This document shows, one piece after another, positions 16,453 to 24,690 of a stretch of 64,000 nt of DNA. Within the stretch, counting starts at the first letter, position 1. The number at the start of each line of letters is the position of its first letter. The notes below the pieces were generated by a model. The model had not been told where the DNA came from and did no database searches. It saw only the letters and a list, made by a program, of their open reading frames with translations. The stretch lies in contig NZ_CP095096.1 in NCBI RefSeq assembly GCF_025561445.1, positions 2,211,822-2,275,821 on the forward strand. Direction: 5' to 3'. The translations under genes were made by a program, and so were the position numbers. The stretch is from Staphylococcus sp. IVB6181. GTDB taxonomy: Bacteria; Bacillota; Bacilli; Staphylococcales; Staphylococcaceae.

Positions 16453-18759
16453 TTATAAATTAAGCTTAATAAAATTAGGATTGTACTCTTGCAACAATTC
16501 TATTCCTAAATATTGAACACCGTTTGACTTTTTCCATTTAAATTTTCCCTTCATTTCTTTACCGAATTTAGTATTCGTCATTCTATACTGATGGTTCTCT
16601 TTTGCCCATGCATCATAAGCTTGAAATAACGTACTGCTTTTGATTTGAGACGTTTCGCTTCTGCGTCTGCAGCATTCATCAATAAACATTTCAATTGGAT
16701 CCATTTCTGTACGATATTCATCTCTCTGCGCTTTGACACTTTGTGGTTCGGCCAATCCGATTTTCTGCCATTCAAGATAACCCTCAACACACCATTTCAT
16801 AATGGCAGGTAATTCTTTTTTTAATTTATTTGTAAGATCTTTGTCGACCTCTTTAAGCGGTATTTGCTTATCAAAAGGTATAATGACGAACCTACGCCAA
16901 ATCCCTTCATCTGTACCGCGTACATAGGGCTTGTGGTTGGTTGCCATCCACAGTTTCAATTGCGGTACAAATTCAAATTCATTTTCGTAAAGTTTACGTG
17001 CTGTAACTTTATCGCCGCCTGTAAGCTGCTTGATTAATCCTTCATCGAATCGGTCGCCTTCATTCGGCTCTGTGGTTGTTACGAATCTTGCACCATCTAA
17101 CTTGGCAATTTCTGGACTGGCATCCGATTTTTGATTGTTTGCCATAATAGCCTGTGGACGAATGTTAGTTGCATAATTTCCAAAAACTTCATTCATAATA
17201 TCTAAAAATACTGATTTGCCGTTTCTTCCGTTACCAAGTAATACAAATAAAACTTGTTCTGAAGTGTATCCTGATAATGAATAACCTACACAACGTTGAA
17301 TAAATTTAATCAATTCTTGATTCCCTAAGAAAATGTCGTTTAAAAAGTCTTCCCATTTCGGACAATCTGCATTGTCGGTATACTCGCACTTAGAAATTTT
17401 TGTGAAGAATTTATTTTTGTCATGATCCAACAACTGACCTGTAATTAAATCAATGTAGCCATTTTGTGTATTAAATAATTTAAAATCCGAATCAAAAACA
17501 TGATTGTGGACAGGTAATAAGTGCTGACATTCTTTCAACATGTTTTCCTTTTTATTATGATTACGCGAATCTTTCCAATGTCGTGTTCTGAATTTTTTAA
17601 TTTCTTCAGTGTCATAGCCGTCATATGAATCTGAAATTTTTTCGTTTTTCAAACCGGCAATCACTTTGTCGACTAAACCTTTCATTTTGCCTGCGTCATC
17701 AATACGCCAACGTTTGCCGTCGTAGAACATCCAATTTTTAGAAGTGTAGTTGTAACGTATAAAACTTCCGAACCTATCCTTAAGACGTTCTGCGTTGCCT
17801 GTGTCGTCGTATGAATAACGTTTGTCTTTTTTTACAGGTTTGACTGCATCATCCATAATAAAAATCTGGAAATCATTTTCTGTCTTTTCTGGTATAAATT
17901 CATTCGTACAAGAATCGATTGCATTATTGATTGTGATATTGCCGTAAGTGTCTTTCCCTCTCATCTCATCCCACTTGTCGCGGTAGAGGTTGGACTTTCT
18001 GAATATGTCGTCCATCTTCGCTGCATCTCTTGCAGTCCAGAAAGCTAAATCGTTGGCGAAAGCCATATCTGCTTCAGATTGGGAATCATAGAACTGTGTC
18101 CAGTCACCTTCAAACAATGTGGTAAAGCGTAGTCCGTTTTTTGATTTTTTAGCTATATCAATCAATTCTTCTGCCGATAAATCATTGCCTGTACCTTTTG
18201 TGTTATTGATCTGCTTTGTTTCCGATTCTGATTGAGCAATATATTTATTGTGCAGGTAGTTAATCTTTCCCATTTCATCTTCTGAGACTTCCTTAAAACG
18301 TCCGATGCGGAAACCTGTAAATGTTAAAAATCTCAATTCTTCATACATTTCTACATTGCCGCGTCTTCTTCCGCCTTTAGGCAATTCGCCTTTGACTAAG
18401 ATGTGGATACCTTTGCCGCTCGGAGATATTTCTGCATAACTTTCCATTGTTTCGATAAATTCCCCGACAATATTGTCTACATCTTCATTAGCGAGATATT
18501 CCTGTATTTCTTTTTCTACACCGTCAATATCGATTCCGAAAATACCATCACCTAACATAAAACCGATGCCGTCGAAATTCTTCGACATTTCTACTGCCGT
18601 TTCGTAATCACTCCATGTGGAGGAGTCGTTGCTTTTTGCATATGAGCCTGTGTTTGGATCTATAGGCCTTTTTGTTTTTCGGCCATTAGCTGTTTCTTCA
18701 ATCTTCCAACAGACCCATGTATCTCGTTCCATTAAATCTATTGGAATTTCTTCATACAT
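16453..18759 (-). CDS. Phage primase-helicase (P4/D5 type)
   Basis: A 768-aa replication protein. The N-terminal part is a prim-pol-like domain with GIGFMLGDGIFGIDIDG at 64-80 and SPSGKGIHILVKG at 112-124. The middle has the D5 N-terminal region. The C-terminal superfamily 3 helicase carries Walker A LLGNGRNGKS at 507-516, the GARFVTTTEPNEG segment and the sensor KLWMATNHKP. The family combines priming and unwinding at the phage origin. The gene lies next to a repeat region proposed as origin. Confidence 0.92.
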   Translation of the reverse strand: MYEEIPIDLMERDTWVCWKIEETANGRKTKRPIDPNTGSYAKSNDSSTWSDYETAVEMSKNFDGIGFMLGDGIFGIDIDGVEKEIQEYLANEDVDNIVGEFIETMESYAEISPSGKGIHILVKGELPKGGRRRGNVEMYEELRFLTFTGFRIGRFKEVSEDEMGKINYLHNKYIAQSESETKQINNTKGTGNDLSAEELIDIAKKSKNGLRFTTLFEGDWTQFYDSQSEADMAFANDLAFWTARDAAKMDDIFRKSNLYRDKWDEMRGKDTYGNITINNAIDSCTNEFIPEKTENDFQIFIMDDAVKPVKKDKRYSYDDTGNAERLKDRFGSFIRYNYTSKNWMFYDGKRWRIDDAGKMKGLVDKVIAGLKNEKISDSYDGYDTEEIKKFRTRHWKDSRNHNKKENMLKECQHLLPVHNHVFDSDFKLFNTQNGYIDLITGQLLDHDKNKFFTKISKCEYTDNADCPKWEDFLNDIFLGNQELIKFIQRCVGYSLSGYTSEQVLFVLLGNGRNGKSVFLDIMNEVFGNYATNIRPQAIMANNQKSDASPEIAKLDGARFVTTTEPNEGDRFDEGLIKQLTGGDKVTARKLYENEFEFVPQLKLWMATNHKPYVRGTDEGIWRRFVIIPFDKQIPLKEVDKDLTNKLKKELPAIMKWCVEGYLEWQKIGLAEPQSVKAQRDEYRTEMDPIEMFIDECCRRRSETSQIKSSTLFQAYDAWAKENHQYRMTNTKFGKEMKGKFKWKKSNGVQYLGIELLQEYNPNFIKLNL

Positions 18760-18780
18760 GTGTATAACTCCTTTTTAAGT

Positions 18781-18810
18781 AAGCAAGAGAGGGATAATCC
18801 CTCACTGCTT
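18781..18810 (-). terminator. Hairpin between DUF669 and primase genes
   Basis: GAGGGAT / ATCCCTC with flanking AAGCA / TGCTT pairs gives a long hairpin overlapping the DUF669 stop. No strong U-run, so it may slow polymerase or be an RNA-processing stem. Confidence 0.35.
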
Positions 18811-19310
18811 TAGAATGGGTAGTCTTCGTTATCGTCAATCACATCTGCACCTGCAAATGGATTTCCGCCATCTTCTGTTTTGAATTTGTGTGCAAGCTCA
18901 GGGAATTTCGTTTTCTCCCAACGTTTCACATTAAGATTTTCATAAGTTTTGCCGTTATATTCTGATGTTTCATTTTTAACAGTGACACGTACGGGTTTAC
19001 CTAAGAAATCTTTGAATAATTCTTCAATTGATGAGTATTGCTTGCCTTGTTGCAATTGAGCAGCAGCACCGATTGTATTAAAGAAACGCATATCGTATTT
19101 GCCTGTTGCTTTTGCTTTCCAAATTTTATGAAAGACAATGTTGTTTTTAAATTTCTGATCAATATCGTTTCTGATTGTTAATCGCATATCCACATGTTCT
19201 GTTCCGCTTTGTGTCGCATTTTCTTCACATTTTGTAATTACTACCTCGTAAGTTCCGTCTTGAATACCACCATCAAAAGTATCTTCCATGTTTAAAGTAA
19301 AGTTTGTCAT
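18810..19310 (-). CDS. DUF669 single-strand DNA-binding-like protein
   Basis: A 166-aa protein matching DUF669: ITKCEENATQSGTEHVDMRL, FHKIWKAKATGKYD and FLGKPVRVTVKNET. The C-terminus is acidic and ends NEDYPF, like the protein-interaction tails of SSB proteins. Probably the phage SSB equivalent. The start follows the AP2 gene stop by two bases. Confidence 0.88.
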   Translation of the reverse strand: MTNFTLNMEDTFDGGIQDGTYEVVITKCEENATQSGTEHVDMRLTIRNDIDQKFKNNIVFHKIWKAKATGKYDMRFFNTIGAAAQLQQGKQYSSIEELFKDFLGKPVRVTVKNETSEYNGKTYENLNVKRWEKTKFPELAHKFKTEDGGNPFAGADVIDDNEDYPF

Positions 19311-19312
19311 AA

Positions 19313-19819
19313 TTAAAATTCTCCTTTTTGATTAAAATATTTTTCTTCTGCTAATTTACGCGCCATAATTGCATCTTGTTTATTTTCATAAGTTCCTAAG
19401 TTAATCTGTTTTTGTTTTATTACTATATAAGCTCTCCAAGCATCTTTTTTTCTTTTACCTGGTTTTGCTTTCAAAAGACTCACACCTTTGTAACCTGAAG
19501 TATTATTTGTTGGTGTTTTAATGTTCTTTGCCCAAGTTACAGTACCATTTACATATCCGCGTTTTTTTAAATATTTATTTCTACTTTTATTTAACTCATT
19601 CATTGATTGACGAGCTTTTTCACGACATTTTTGACTTGTTCTATAGCCAGAAGCATTTCCTCTGGATATATTAACTGATTGGTATTCTCTATAATTACCT
19701 TCACTATCTTTAACTAAGTAAATAGCATAATTCCCGTTTTCAGTGCGCTTTCCGGTATCACCAATGATGGTTAATCCATTAATGATTTCTCCACCTTTAT
19801 ATTTAGTATGTTCATACAT
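19313..19819 (-). CDS. AP2-domain protein (homing-endonuclease-like)
   Basis: A 168-aa basic protein. The C-terminal 60 residues are an AP2/ERF-type DNA-binding domain: NTSGYKGVSLLKAKPGKRKK, AWRAYIVIKQKQINLGTY, KQDAIMARKLAEEKYF. The N-terminal region (INGLTIIGDTGKRTENGN) has a small beta fold. No HNH catalytic triad is visible, so it may be a nuclease remnant or a pure DNA-binding protein. It interrupts the DUF669-helicase gene pair and lies next to the damaged helicase, suggesting a mobile intruder. Confidence 0.75.
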   Translation of the reverse strand: MYEHTKYKGGEIINGLTIIGDTGKRTENGNYAIYLVKDSEGNYREYQSVNISRGNASGYRTSQKCREKARQSMNELNKSRNKYLKKRGYVNGTVTWAKNIKTPTNNTSGYKGVSLLKAKPGKRKKDAWRAYIVIKQKQINLGTYENKQDAIMARKLAEEKYFNQKGEF

Positions 19820-19825
19820 TTATAA

Positions 19826-21176
19826 TCACCCCAACATTCCTAATCTTTTTGCTTGTACATAAGCCCAACCAGGCTTATATCCTAAATTTCTTGCAACTTC
19901 GTATAATTCTTCAACTGACTTGCAATCTTCAGGTTTACGCATTTCCAATACAAAACTGCTGCCGACTTCTTCTAATTCTGCATTTTCATCAACTTTATAA
20001 TCTTCGCGCTCTAGCGGAGGCCATTCGTAACCGCAGTAAGGACACTCTGAATGTGCTGCAGGGATGACACTTAAACACTCTGGACATTCTTTAGCCATAA
20101 TAGTGTTTTCTTTTTTATTTTTCTTAAGGCCTTTAAAGTGTTCATCCCATTCATGGTTAGTATCAGGCAGCCCGTGCCTCATATAATTACCTACATGATC
20201 AATGATGATTGCCGTTTTATTAGGTTGATATCTCATTGAACGCATGGTCTGTTGAATAAATAATGTGAGTGATTTCGTCGGTCGTAGCAATATGACACAT
20301 TGACAATCCGGAACATCAACACCCTCACCATATAACTCAGCATTTACTAGAATTTTTACCTTTCCACTTCTGAACAACTCCATTGCTTGATGTCTCTCAT
20401 CTTTCGGTGTTTTTCCATCTACTTGTAATGCACGATAACCTGATTGATTAAATTTCTCTGCAACACGTATACTGGATTCAATGTTATGTGTGTATATAAT
20501 TGTTTTTTTGTCTTCCGCAAATTTACGATAATTCTCGACCACATCACCATAGATAGTCGGTTTCATTGCTTTATCTATCGAGTCGTTTTTATAATCACCT
20601 GTGGATGCTTTCTTCAACTCATCACTATTGATTAAGTTGACTGAGTAATATTTGAAAGGTGCTAATCGCTCGTTGTCAATTAACCATTTAACGGATTTAC
20701 CTGTAATTAATTCTTGAAATATTTCAGTAAAACCTTTGCCATTCATTCGATAAGGAGTCGCTGTAAACCCAAAAATAAAAGCGTTAGGAAATGCATTGAA
20801 AATATCTTTATAAGTTTTAGCGAGAGAGTGGTGTGCTTCATCCACCAATATAATTGAAGGTTCAGGTTCGGTTCCTCGTTTAACTCTATTTCTTATAGTT
20901 TGGACCATACCTACATGACATAAATTCATGTCAACATCATTAGCCTTAAAGGTTTGTTTAATTTGATTTACAAGCTCTATTCTGTGGACGCAAAACAAAA
21001 CTCTATTACCTTTCTCCGTTGCTCTTCTTGCAACTTCTGACATCGTTACAGACTTACCGCTGCCTGCGTTATGCAGGCGACTGTACCATTAATTTCTTCT
21101 TGCCTTGCGAAAGACATTTATAGACACCGTCAATCAATTCCAGTTGGTAGTCTCGAAGTTTAAAGTTAGTCGCCAT
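19826..21176 (-). pseudogene. DEAD/DEAH-type phage helicase, frameshifted in Walker A
   Basis: Two frames together make one SF2 helicase. The first (21069-21176) gives MATNFKLRDYQLELIDGVYK ... LMVQSPA then TAA. The second (from 21043, open from about 21088) continues GSGKSVTMSEVARRATEKG. It contains the DEAH box (ILVDEAHHS), FGFTATPYRM, the helicase C domain with VILLRPTKSLTLFIQQTMRSMR, and a C-terminal zinc-like CPECLSVIPAAHSECPYCGY. The break is exactly in Walker A. A single-base +1 shift at GCA TAA C, or loss of 7 bases, would restore it. The stop sits in a perfect 6-bp hairpin. Confidence 0.85.
21062..21078 (-). other. Hairpin enclosing the helicase frameshift
   Basis: GCCTGC (21062-21067) and GCAGGC (21073-21078) pair perfectly around a 5-nt loop that contains the premature TAA on the minus strand. 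GCA is repeated on both sides of TAAC, consistent with a small insertion footprint or a bypass signal. Confidence 0.6.
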
Positions 21177-21867
21177 TATTGTCATCACCTACCTTAAACA
21201 AATCCTCTTGCAAGCAATGTTCTCTGTTGTCTAATTGATTTTTAGCAAAGACGTTATTGCTTGGCGTTAGTATAAAGCCACGTTTGCCAGACTTCTCGTT
21301 AAACACTAATCTCGCTACGACTTGGCAAAGACCTGCTACGTTGTCGCGAATGGTTTTACGTATATCTGGTACAGCTTGCGTAATTTGTTGCCCTGCAGGC
21401 GTGTAGTTTTCATAATTCGTTTCCCAAGCAAGAAATACTAAACGTTTTTTTAAACTTTGTAGGAAACGCAAACTATCAATAGTGAAGAAGTCTACACGTT
21501 GGTAATGACTCATCTCTGGTACACGTTCGTTTTTACCATTACGCCCTAAGTTTGCTAACATTGATCTAAACAATTCTGAAATGTTGTCGATAGCGATAGT
21601 GTCGTATTGGTTAAGAATTTCTTTATTGTCCGCTAACCATTTCATTAATTCGCCCCACTCTTTCCAAGCTTCGTGGGTATTAAATTCTAAGATATCGATA
21701 TTTTCGTTACCTTTTAATGGACGTTCTGATTTGTCCACATTGATATATAATGTTCTGCCTGGTAAGAAATTCAATGTGTGTGTTTTTCCTGTTCCAGGTT
21801 TCGCATAAATAAGATAAGTTGCTTTGTCTGTCTGAATATCTTTAGCGCTTGTAATGTTAAAACTCAT
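21166..21867 (-). CDS. Phage AAA nucleotide-binding protein
   Basis: A 233-aa P-loop protein of the phage nucleotide-binding (AAA_24) family: Walker A YAKPGTGKTHTL near residues 22-33, Walker B YDTIAIDNISELF near 94-106, and FLAWETNYE. It is RecA-like in outline and commonly found with DUF669 and Gp157 in replication/recombination modules. It overlaps the helicase start by 11 bases and the Gp157 stop by one base. Confidence 0.88.
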   Translation of the reverse strand: MSFNITSAKDIQTDKATYLIYAKPGTGKTHTLNFLPGRTLYINVDKSERPLKGNENIDILEFNTHEAWKEWGELMKWLADNKEILNQYDTIAIDNISELFRSMLANLGRNGKNERVPEMSHYQRVDFFTIDSLRFLQSLKKRLVFLAWETNYENYTPAGQQITQAVPDIRKTIRDNVAGLCQVVARLVFNEKSGKRGFILTPSNNVFAKNQLDNREHCLQEDLFKVGDDNNGD

Positions 21868-22352
21868 TATTTAATCACCAGGCTTTCAGTCACTTTAAGT
21901 TCAGCACCCGGCACCTCTTTGCCTGCTTTCAAGTCGTCTGTCAGTTGCTTAGCGTTTAATTTAGGCGCTTGAGATAACCAATACTCTTTAGGGATTAACT
22001 TTTCATCTGTAACTGATTTGCTCGGTGCATTTCGCTTCTTAAACACATAGTTTTTAGAGGTACGATAATTAGTTAATTCTTGAACCTCCAACATGTCCTG
22101 TAGGTAGCCTTTCAATTTACCAGCAAGGTTCAGCTTCTGTTTTTTTAGAGTTTGCAGACGCTTGATTTCTTTGTCTATAACTTCAACATCACCCTCTGCT
22201 GATCGTTTGAGTCCGATAATGTTATCAACTTTAGTGTCCATATCAGCTTTAATTGCATCTAATGTGTCCTTAATATCTTCAAATGAAAAACCTTCATCCA
22301 TTTTGTCTAAAACTTCTTTGTAACCTTCAGATAAGTTATATAAGCTAGCCAT
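21867..22352 (-). CDS. Siphovirus Gp157 family protein
   Basis: A 161-aa coiled-coil protein (start MASLYNLSEGYKEVLDKMDE, behind AAAGGGTGGGGG) with the Gp157 hallmarks: FEDIKDTLDAI, long Lys/Glu helix, and C-terminal NAPSKSVTDEKLIPKEYWL. In Streptococcus phage Sfi21 gp157 was linked to phage resistance, but the biochemical role is unclear. A GTG four codons upstream is a possible alternative start. Confidence 0.9.
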   Translation of the reverse strand: MASLYNLSEGYKEVLDKMDEGFSFEDIKDTLDAIKADMDTKVDNIIGLKRSAEGDVEVIDKEIKRLQTLKKQKLNLAGKLKGYLQDMLEVQELTNYRTSKNYVFKKRNAPSKSVTDEKLIPKEYWLSQAPKLNAKQLTDDLKAGKEVPGAELKVTESLVIK

Positions 22353-22354
22353 AT

Positions 22355-22621
22355 TTACCCCCACCCTTTCGAAAAGTAAGCCATGATTTTGTCGAGTTCG
22401 TCTGTCTGTTCTTCGATAAATGTATATACATCTTGTTTAATAATTTCTTCTGCAGTTTCAATATCTGATAAACTGGCGACTGCTGTTTTTGTGACGTAAA
22501 TATTACTTACAGTCGAAATTAAAATACTGATATGATCATCTTCTCTTGCGATTTCTCTTATAAACTCAAATCCGTCTACCTTGAATTTATGATGCAATAC
22601 TGCCCCTTGTTCAAAATACAT
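22355..22621 (-). CDS. DUF1108 family phage protein
   Basis: An 88-aa protein starting MYFEQGAVLHHKFKVDGFEF and containing ISILISTVSNIYV and YTFIEEQTDELDKIM, which fit the DUF1108 family of staphylococcal phages. AGGAGG lies nine bases before the ATG. Function unknown; first gene of the Gp157-AAA-helicase run. Confidence 0.85.
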   Translation of the reverse strand: MYFEQGAVLHHKFKVDGFEFIREIAREDDHISILISTVSNIYVTKTAVASLSDIETAEEIIKQDVYTFIEEQTDELDKIMAYFSKGWG

Positions 22622-22719
22622 TTGATTATTCCTCCTGAATTTGGTAATTTAGAGGGTGAAAAGTTTCTAAAACATTACACCCTGACTGTTAGCAATTGCC
22701 CTTGCTAGCAGTCTTTTTT
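22622..22719 (+). ncRNA. Candidate two-hairpin RNA opposite the early operon
   Basis: Plus-strand -35 TTGATT (22622-22627), 17-bp spacer, -10 TAATTT (22645-22650). Two hairpins follow back to back: AGGGTG/CACCCT (22653-22683) and GACTGTTAGCAA/TTGCTAGCAGTC (22684-22713), then TTTTTT. The terminator faces against the operon, whose minus-strand copy has no T-run. Predicted RNA about 60 nt, complementary to the DUF1108 leader. Confidence 0.4.
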
Positions 22720-22939
22720 AATACTTAATCGTAAATAACGTAATATACTCTTCGTCGTCATCTTCAACCTCTTCAGTATCGAATATGTCTGTTTCGTAGA
22801 ACCAAACTAAAAAGAATACATATACTGCTAACGAAGCTATAAATCCCCACGCCATTGATATAATTGCATCGCTTGTTATTGCACTTAGAATGAATGAAGT
22901 TACAAACCAAAATGCGTATGCTATCCAAAATGACTTCAT
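22718..22939 (-). CDS. Small phage membrane protein
   Basis: A 73-aa protein with two transmembrane helices (FWIAYAFWFVTSFILSAI and IISMAWGFIASLAVYVFFLV) and an acidic C-terminus (EEVEDDDEEY). Overlaps the upstream gene by four bases. Not recognised; could be a superinfection-related membrane protein, which is speculation. Confidence 0.65.
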   Translation of the reverse strand: MKSFWIAYAFWFVTSFILSAITSDAIISMAWGFIASLAVYVFFLVWFYETDIFDTEEVEDDDEEYITLFTIKY

Positions 22940-23172
22940 TGTTTCACCTCTTTTTTAACGTTAAATTCTTTTAACTCTTTAATTGCTTCATCCGATAAAT
23001 CACAGTACGGGAATTTTTCTCTCACTAATTGAATGGGTACTTTTCCGCTAATCGCAATAAACCCTTCTTCCTTAAGTTCATTGTTCATCTCTCTTACAAT
23101 GGTAGAAGCTTTACTTTTACTAACGCCTGCTAGTATCTGTATATCTTTTATAGTTAAATAATTTATGATCAT
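22936..23172 (-). CDS. Small helix-turn-helix protein
   Basis: A 78-aa protein with an HTH near residues 8-35: IKDIQILAGVSKSKASTIVR, then NNELKEEGFIAISGKVPIQLV as a possible wing. It resembles small excisionase-like or replication-initiation DNA-binding proteins of staphylococcal phages and pathogenicity islands. AAAGGAGACG lies before the ATG. Its upstream region is shared with the divergent gene at 23238. Confidence 0.7.
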   Translation of the reverse strand: MIINYLTIKDIQILAGVSKSKASTIVREMNNELKEEGFIAISGKVPIQLVREKFPYCDLSDEAIKELKEFNVKKEVKQ

Positions 23173-23193
23173 AAAGTGTCGTCTCCTTTCGTG

Positions 23194-23199
23194 TATAAT
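23194..23199 (+). promoter_or_regulatory. Promoter -10 of plus-strand mini-gene
   Basis: TATAAT on the plus strand 39 bp before the ATG at 23238, preceded by TCCTTTCGTG, similar to the sequences before the two other plus-strand mini-genes. No clear -35 box. Confidence 0.45.
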
Positions 23200-23237
23200 T
23201 GATTTATCGCTACTGCGTTGGATTGGGGGTGTTAAGA

Positions 23238-23528
23238 ATGGTTAATATCCAAAAATTCCCTTTTACTTATGAAGTCAAGTCTCCTAAGAATGGTGGTACT
23301 AATGAATTTATAATAGATACACCTTGGCTTGACGAATATGAAAATTGGCAAGATGGAATGCAGCATGATGAAATTTACCAAACTGATGATTTAAAAATAT
23401 TTGAGCAACAATATGATAACGGCTTTCATGTAATGTTCATTCAGTTTCCTGACAAGATCATCATCAAGAGTAATTGGGCGTTAGATTATAATAGTAGAGA
23501 GGATAAGTATTTACCTCGCATTCAATAA
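23238..23528 (+). CDS. Plus-strand mini-gene 1, unknown acidic protein
   Basis: A 96-aa protein on the strand opposite to the early operon. Start MVNIQKFPFTYEVKS chosen for GGGGGTG eight bases upstream. Rich in aromatic and acidic residues (TPWLDEYENWQDGMQHDEIYQ), beta-strand-like C-terminal half. Not recognised. Own promoter and orientation mark it as an independent accessory (moron-like) gene; it converges with the minus gene at 23522-23659 with a 7-base overlap. Confidence 0.6.
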   Translation: MVNIQKFPFTYEVKSPKNGGTNEFIIDTPWLDEYENWQDGMQHDEIYQTDDLKIFEQQYDNGFHVMFIQFPDKIIIKSNWALDYNSREDKYLPRIQ

Positions 23529-23659
23529 TTTTTAATTAATGAACCGTTTTTATTTATGGATAATTTAATTCCATGTCTTTTTCTTTTCGGCACTTTCTCT
23601 AATATCGTTGCAGCGATATATAAGAGGAGTGCTATTTTAATTGCTTTGAGTTTGCTCAT
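23522..23659 (-). CDS. Small basic membrane peptide
   Basis: A 45-aa ORF starting MSKLKAIKIALLLYIAATI and ending NGSLIKNY, behind a perfect TAGGAGG. One hydrophobic helix (residues 8-20) then a basic tail (KVPKRKRHG). Converges with mini-gene 1. Function unknown. Confidence 0.6.
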   Translation of the reverse strand: MSKLKAIKIALLLYIAATILEKVPKRKRHGIKLSINKNGSLIKNY

Positions 23660-23738
23660 TTTGTTTCCTCCTAAAATTGTTCTCTGCTTGGGCTTGTAAA
23701 CCCAGTTCTTTCAGCTGCTCAATACCTTTCTCAAAAAT

Positions 23739-23942
23739 TTAATCTATCTTAAATTCGATACCATCAATCAAAGCGTAAAAGTTATTTTTTAAATATGGAT
23801 ATTTTTTTAAAACCTTACTGATAAATATTTCTTGAATCATCAAGTTATATCCATCGTTGACTTGAAAATCTAACGGTCGTCTATTACCTGCTTCGTCATA
23901 GTAGTAATAGATGACTTTTTTATTTTGTTCTTGAATGTTCAT
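23739..23942 (-). CDS. Hypothetical phage protein
   Basis: A 67-aa protein; start MNIQEQNKKVIYYYYDEAG chosen for AAAGGAGG seven bases upstream rather than the longer open frame. Tyr-rich N-terminus, then LDFQVNDGYNLMIQEIFISK. Not recognised. Confidence 0.65.
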   Translation of the reverse strand: MNIQEQNKKVIYYYYDEAGNRRPLDFQVNDGYNLMIQEIFISKVLKKYPYLKNNFYALIDGIEFKID

Positions 23943-23956
23943 TCCGTTTCCTCCTT

Positions 23957-24097
23957 TTAAAATAGAATCACTGAGAGAATTCCGAGAACCAGAGCAATTA
24001 GTGACATTGATAAAATCAGTAAATAAGGTAAGTGATCTTTCCAACCCCAAGGGTGGTTTTCTAAAGAAGTTTTTACATCATTTAAAAACTTGAACAT
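23957..24097 (-). CDS. Small membrane protein
   Basis: A 46-aa ORF: MFKFLNDVKTSLENHPWGWK then one transmembrane helix (YLLILSMSLIALVLGILSVI). AAAGGAGG lies seven bases upstream. Its promoter region is back to back with plus-strand mini-gene 2. Confidence 0.6.
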   Translation of the reverse strand: MFKFLNDVKTSLENHPWGWKDHLPYLLILSMSLIALVLGILSVILF

Positions 24098-24116
24098 TTG
24101 CGTTCCTCCTTTCTGC

Positions 24117-24122
24117 TATACT
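24117..24122 (+). promoter_or_regulatory. Extended -10 promoter of plus-strand mini-gene 2
   Basis: TGCTATACT (TG-n extended -10), 24 bp before the ATG at 24146, preceded by CCTTTC as at the other mini-gene promoters. Confidence 0.5.
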
Positions 24123-24145
24123 CCTGTTAAGGAGGTGAAAAACTT

Positions 24146-24322
24146 ATGAATAAAATTGAAAATAATATGATTGATGTCATACTTGAAAAGCATGGCATAT
24201 CAGACAAAAACGTTTCTGATGCAGTTAAAGAAATTGCTTATGCCCTCTCAAAAGATAAGCAATTTATCAAAAACATTATAGAAACCAACGAACGTGAAAC
24301 TGCTAGAAAGAATCGTTTTTAA
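24146..24322 (+). CDS. Plus-strand mini-gene 2, unknown helical protein
   Basis: A 58-aa protein starting MNKIENNMIDVILEKHGISD and ending ETARKNRF, behind AAGGAGGTG. All helical; GISDKNVSDAVKEIAYAL could be a short DNA- or protein-binding helical pair. Convergent with the minus gene at 24325-24549, with two bases between the ends. Confidence 0.6.
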   Translation: MNKIENNMIDVILEKHGISDKNVSDAVKEIAYALSKDKQFIKNIIETNERETARKNRF

Positions 24323-24324
24323 TC

Positions 24325-24549
24325 TCAGTCCCGTTTCGACGGGGCTTCTAATTCCATTCTTTTATTAATTTCGTTATTTAATTTTTCGACAAAATCATGG
24401 CTATTTGTATACCACAATAATTTTGAAGCTTCTTTTAATGCTGCTCCGTAGTTTTCTGACTTAATTAAGATGTCATCAACCACTTCTTTAATTAATGCTT
24501 CGTATGATTTTTCAATTTCTTTTAATTGCTTAATTTTTGATTCTTGCAT
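24325..24549 (-). CDS. Hypothetical helical phage protein
   Basis: A 74-aa protein (MQESKIKQLKEIEKSYEALI ... NKRMELEAPSKRD) with TAGGAGG before the start. Helical and charged, no known domain. Forms a convergent pair with mini-gene 2. Confidence 0.6.
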   Translation of the reverse strand: MQESKIKQLKEIEKSYEALIKEVVDDILIKSENYGAALKEASKLLWYTNSHDFVEKLNNEINKRMELEAPSKRD

Positions 24550-24651
24550 GTGATTTCCTCCTATTAAGTAATTTGGTGCTTCTTGTTACAATCATTGTGG
24601 GTAGGGTGTTACTAAGTTGTAATTCGTTCAATCGTTTATGCTCCTTTCTGG

Positions 24652-24657
24652 TATACT
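24652..24657 (+). promoter_or_regulatory. Extended -10 promoter of plus-strand mini-gene 3
   Basis: TGGTATACT extended -10, preceded by CTCCTTTC, 33 bp before the ATG at 24691. Confidence 0.5.
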
Positions 24658-24690
24658 TGTTTTATCCCTTTATGAAGGGAGGTGTTACCT

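Noticed and set aside
24540..24631. TTG-started ORF of about 33 aa beginning MNELQLSNTL with GGAG upstream
   Set aside because: Rare start, overlaps the next gene out of frame and no homology seen; perhaps an antirepressor remnant, but not supportable.
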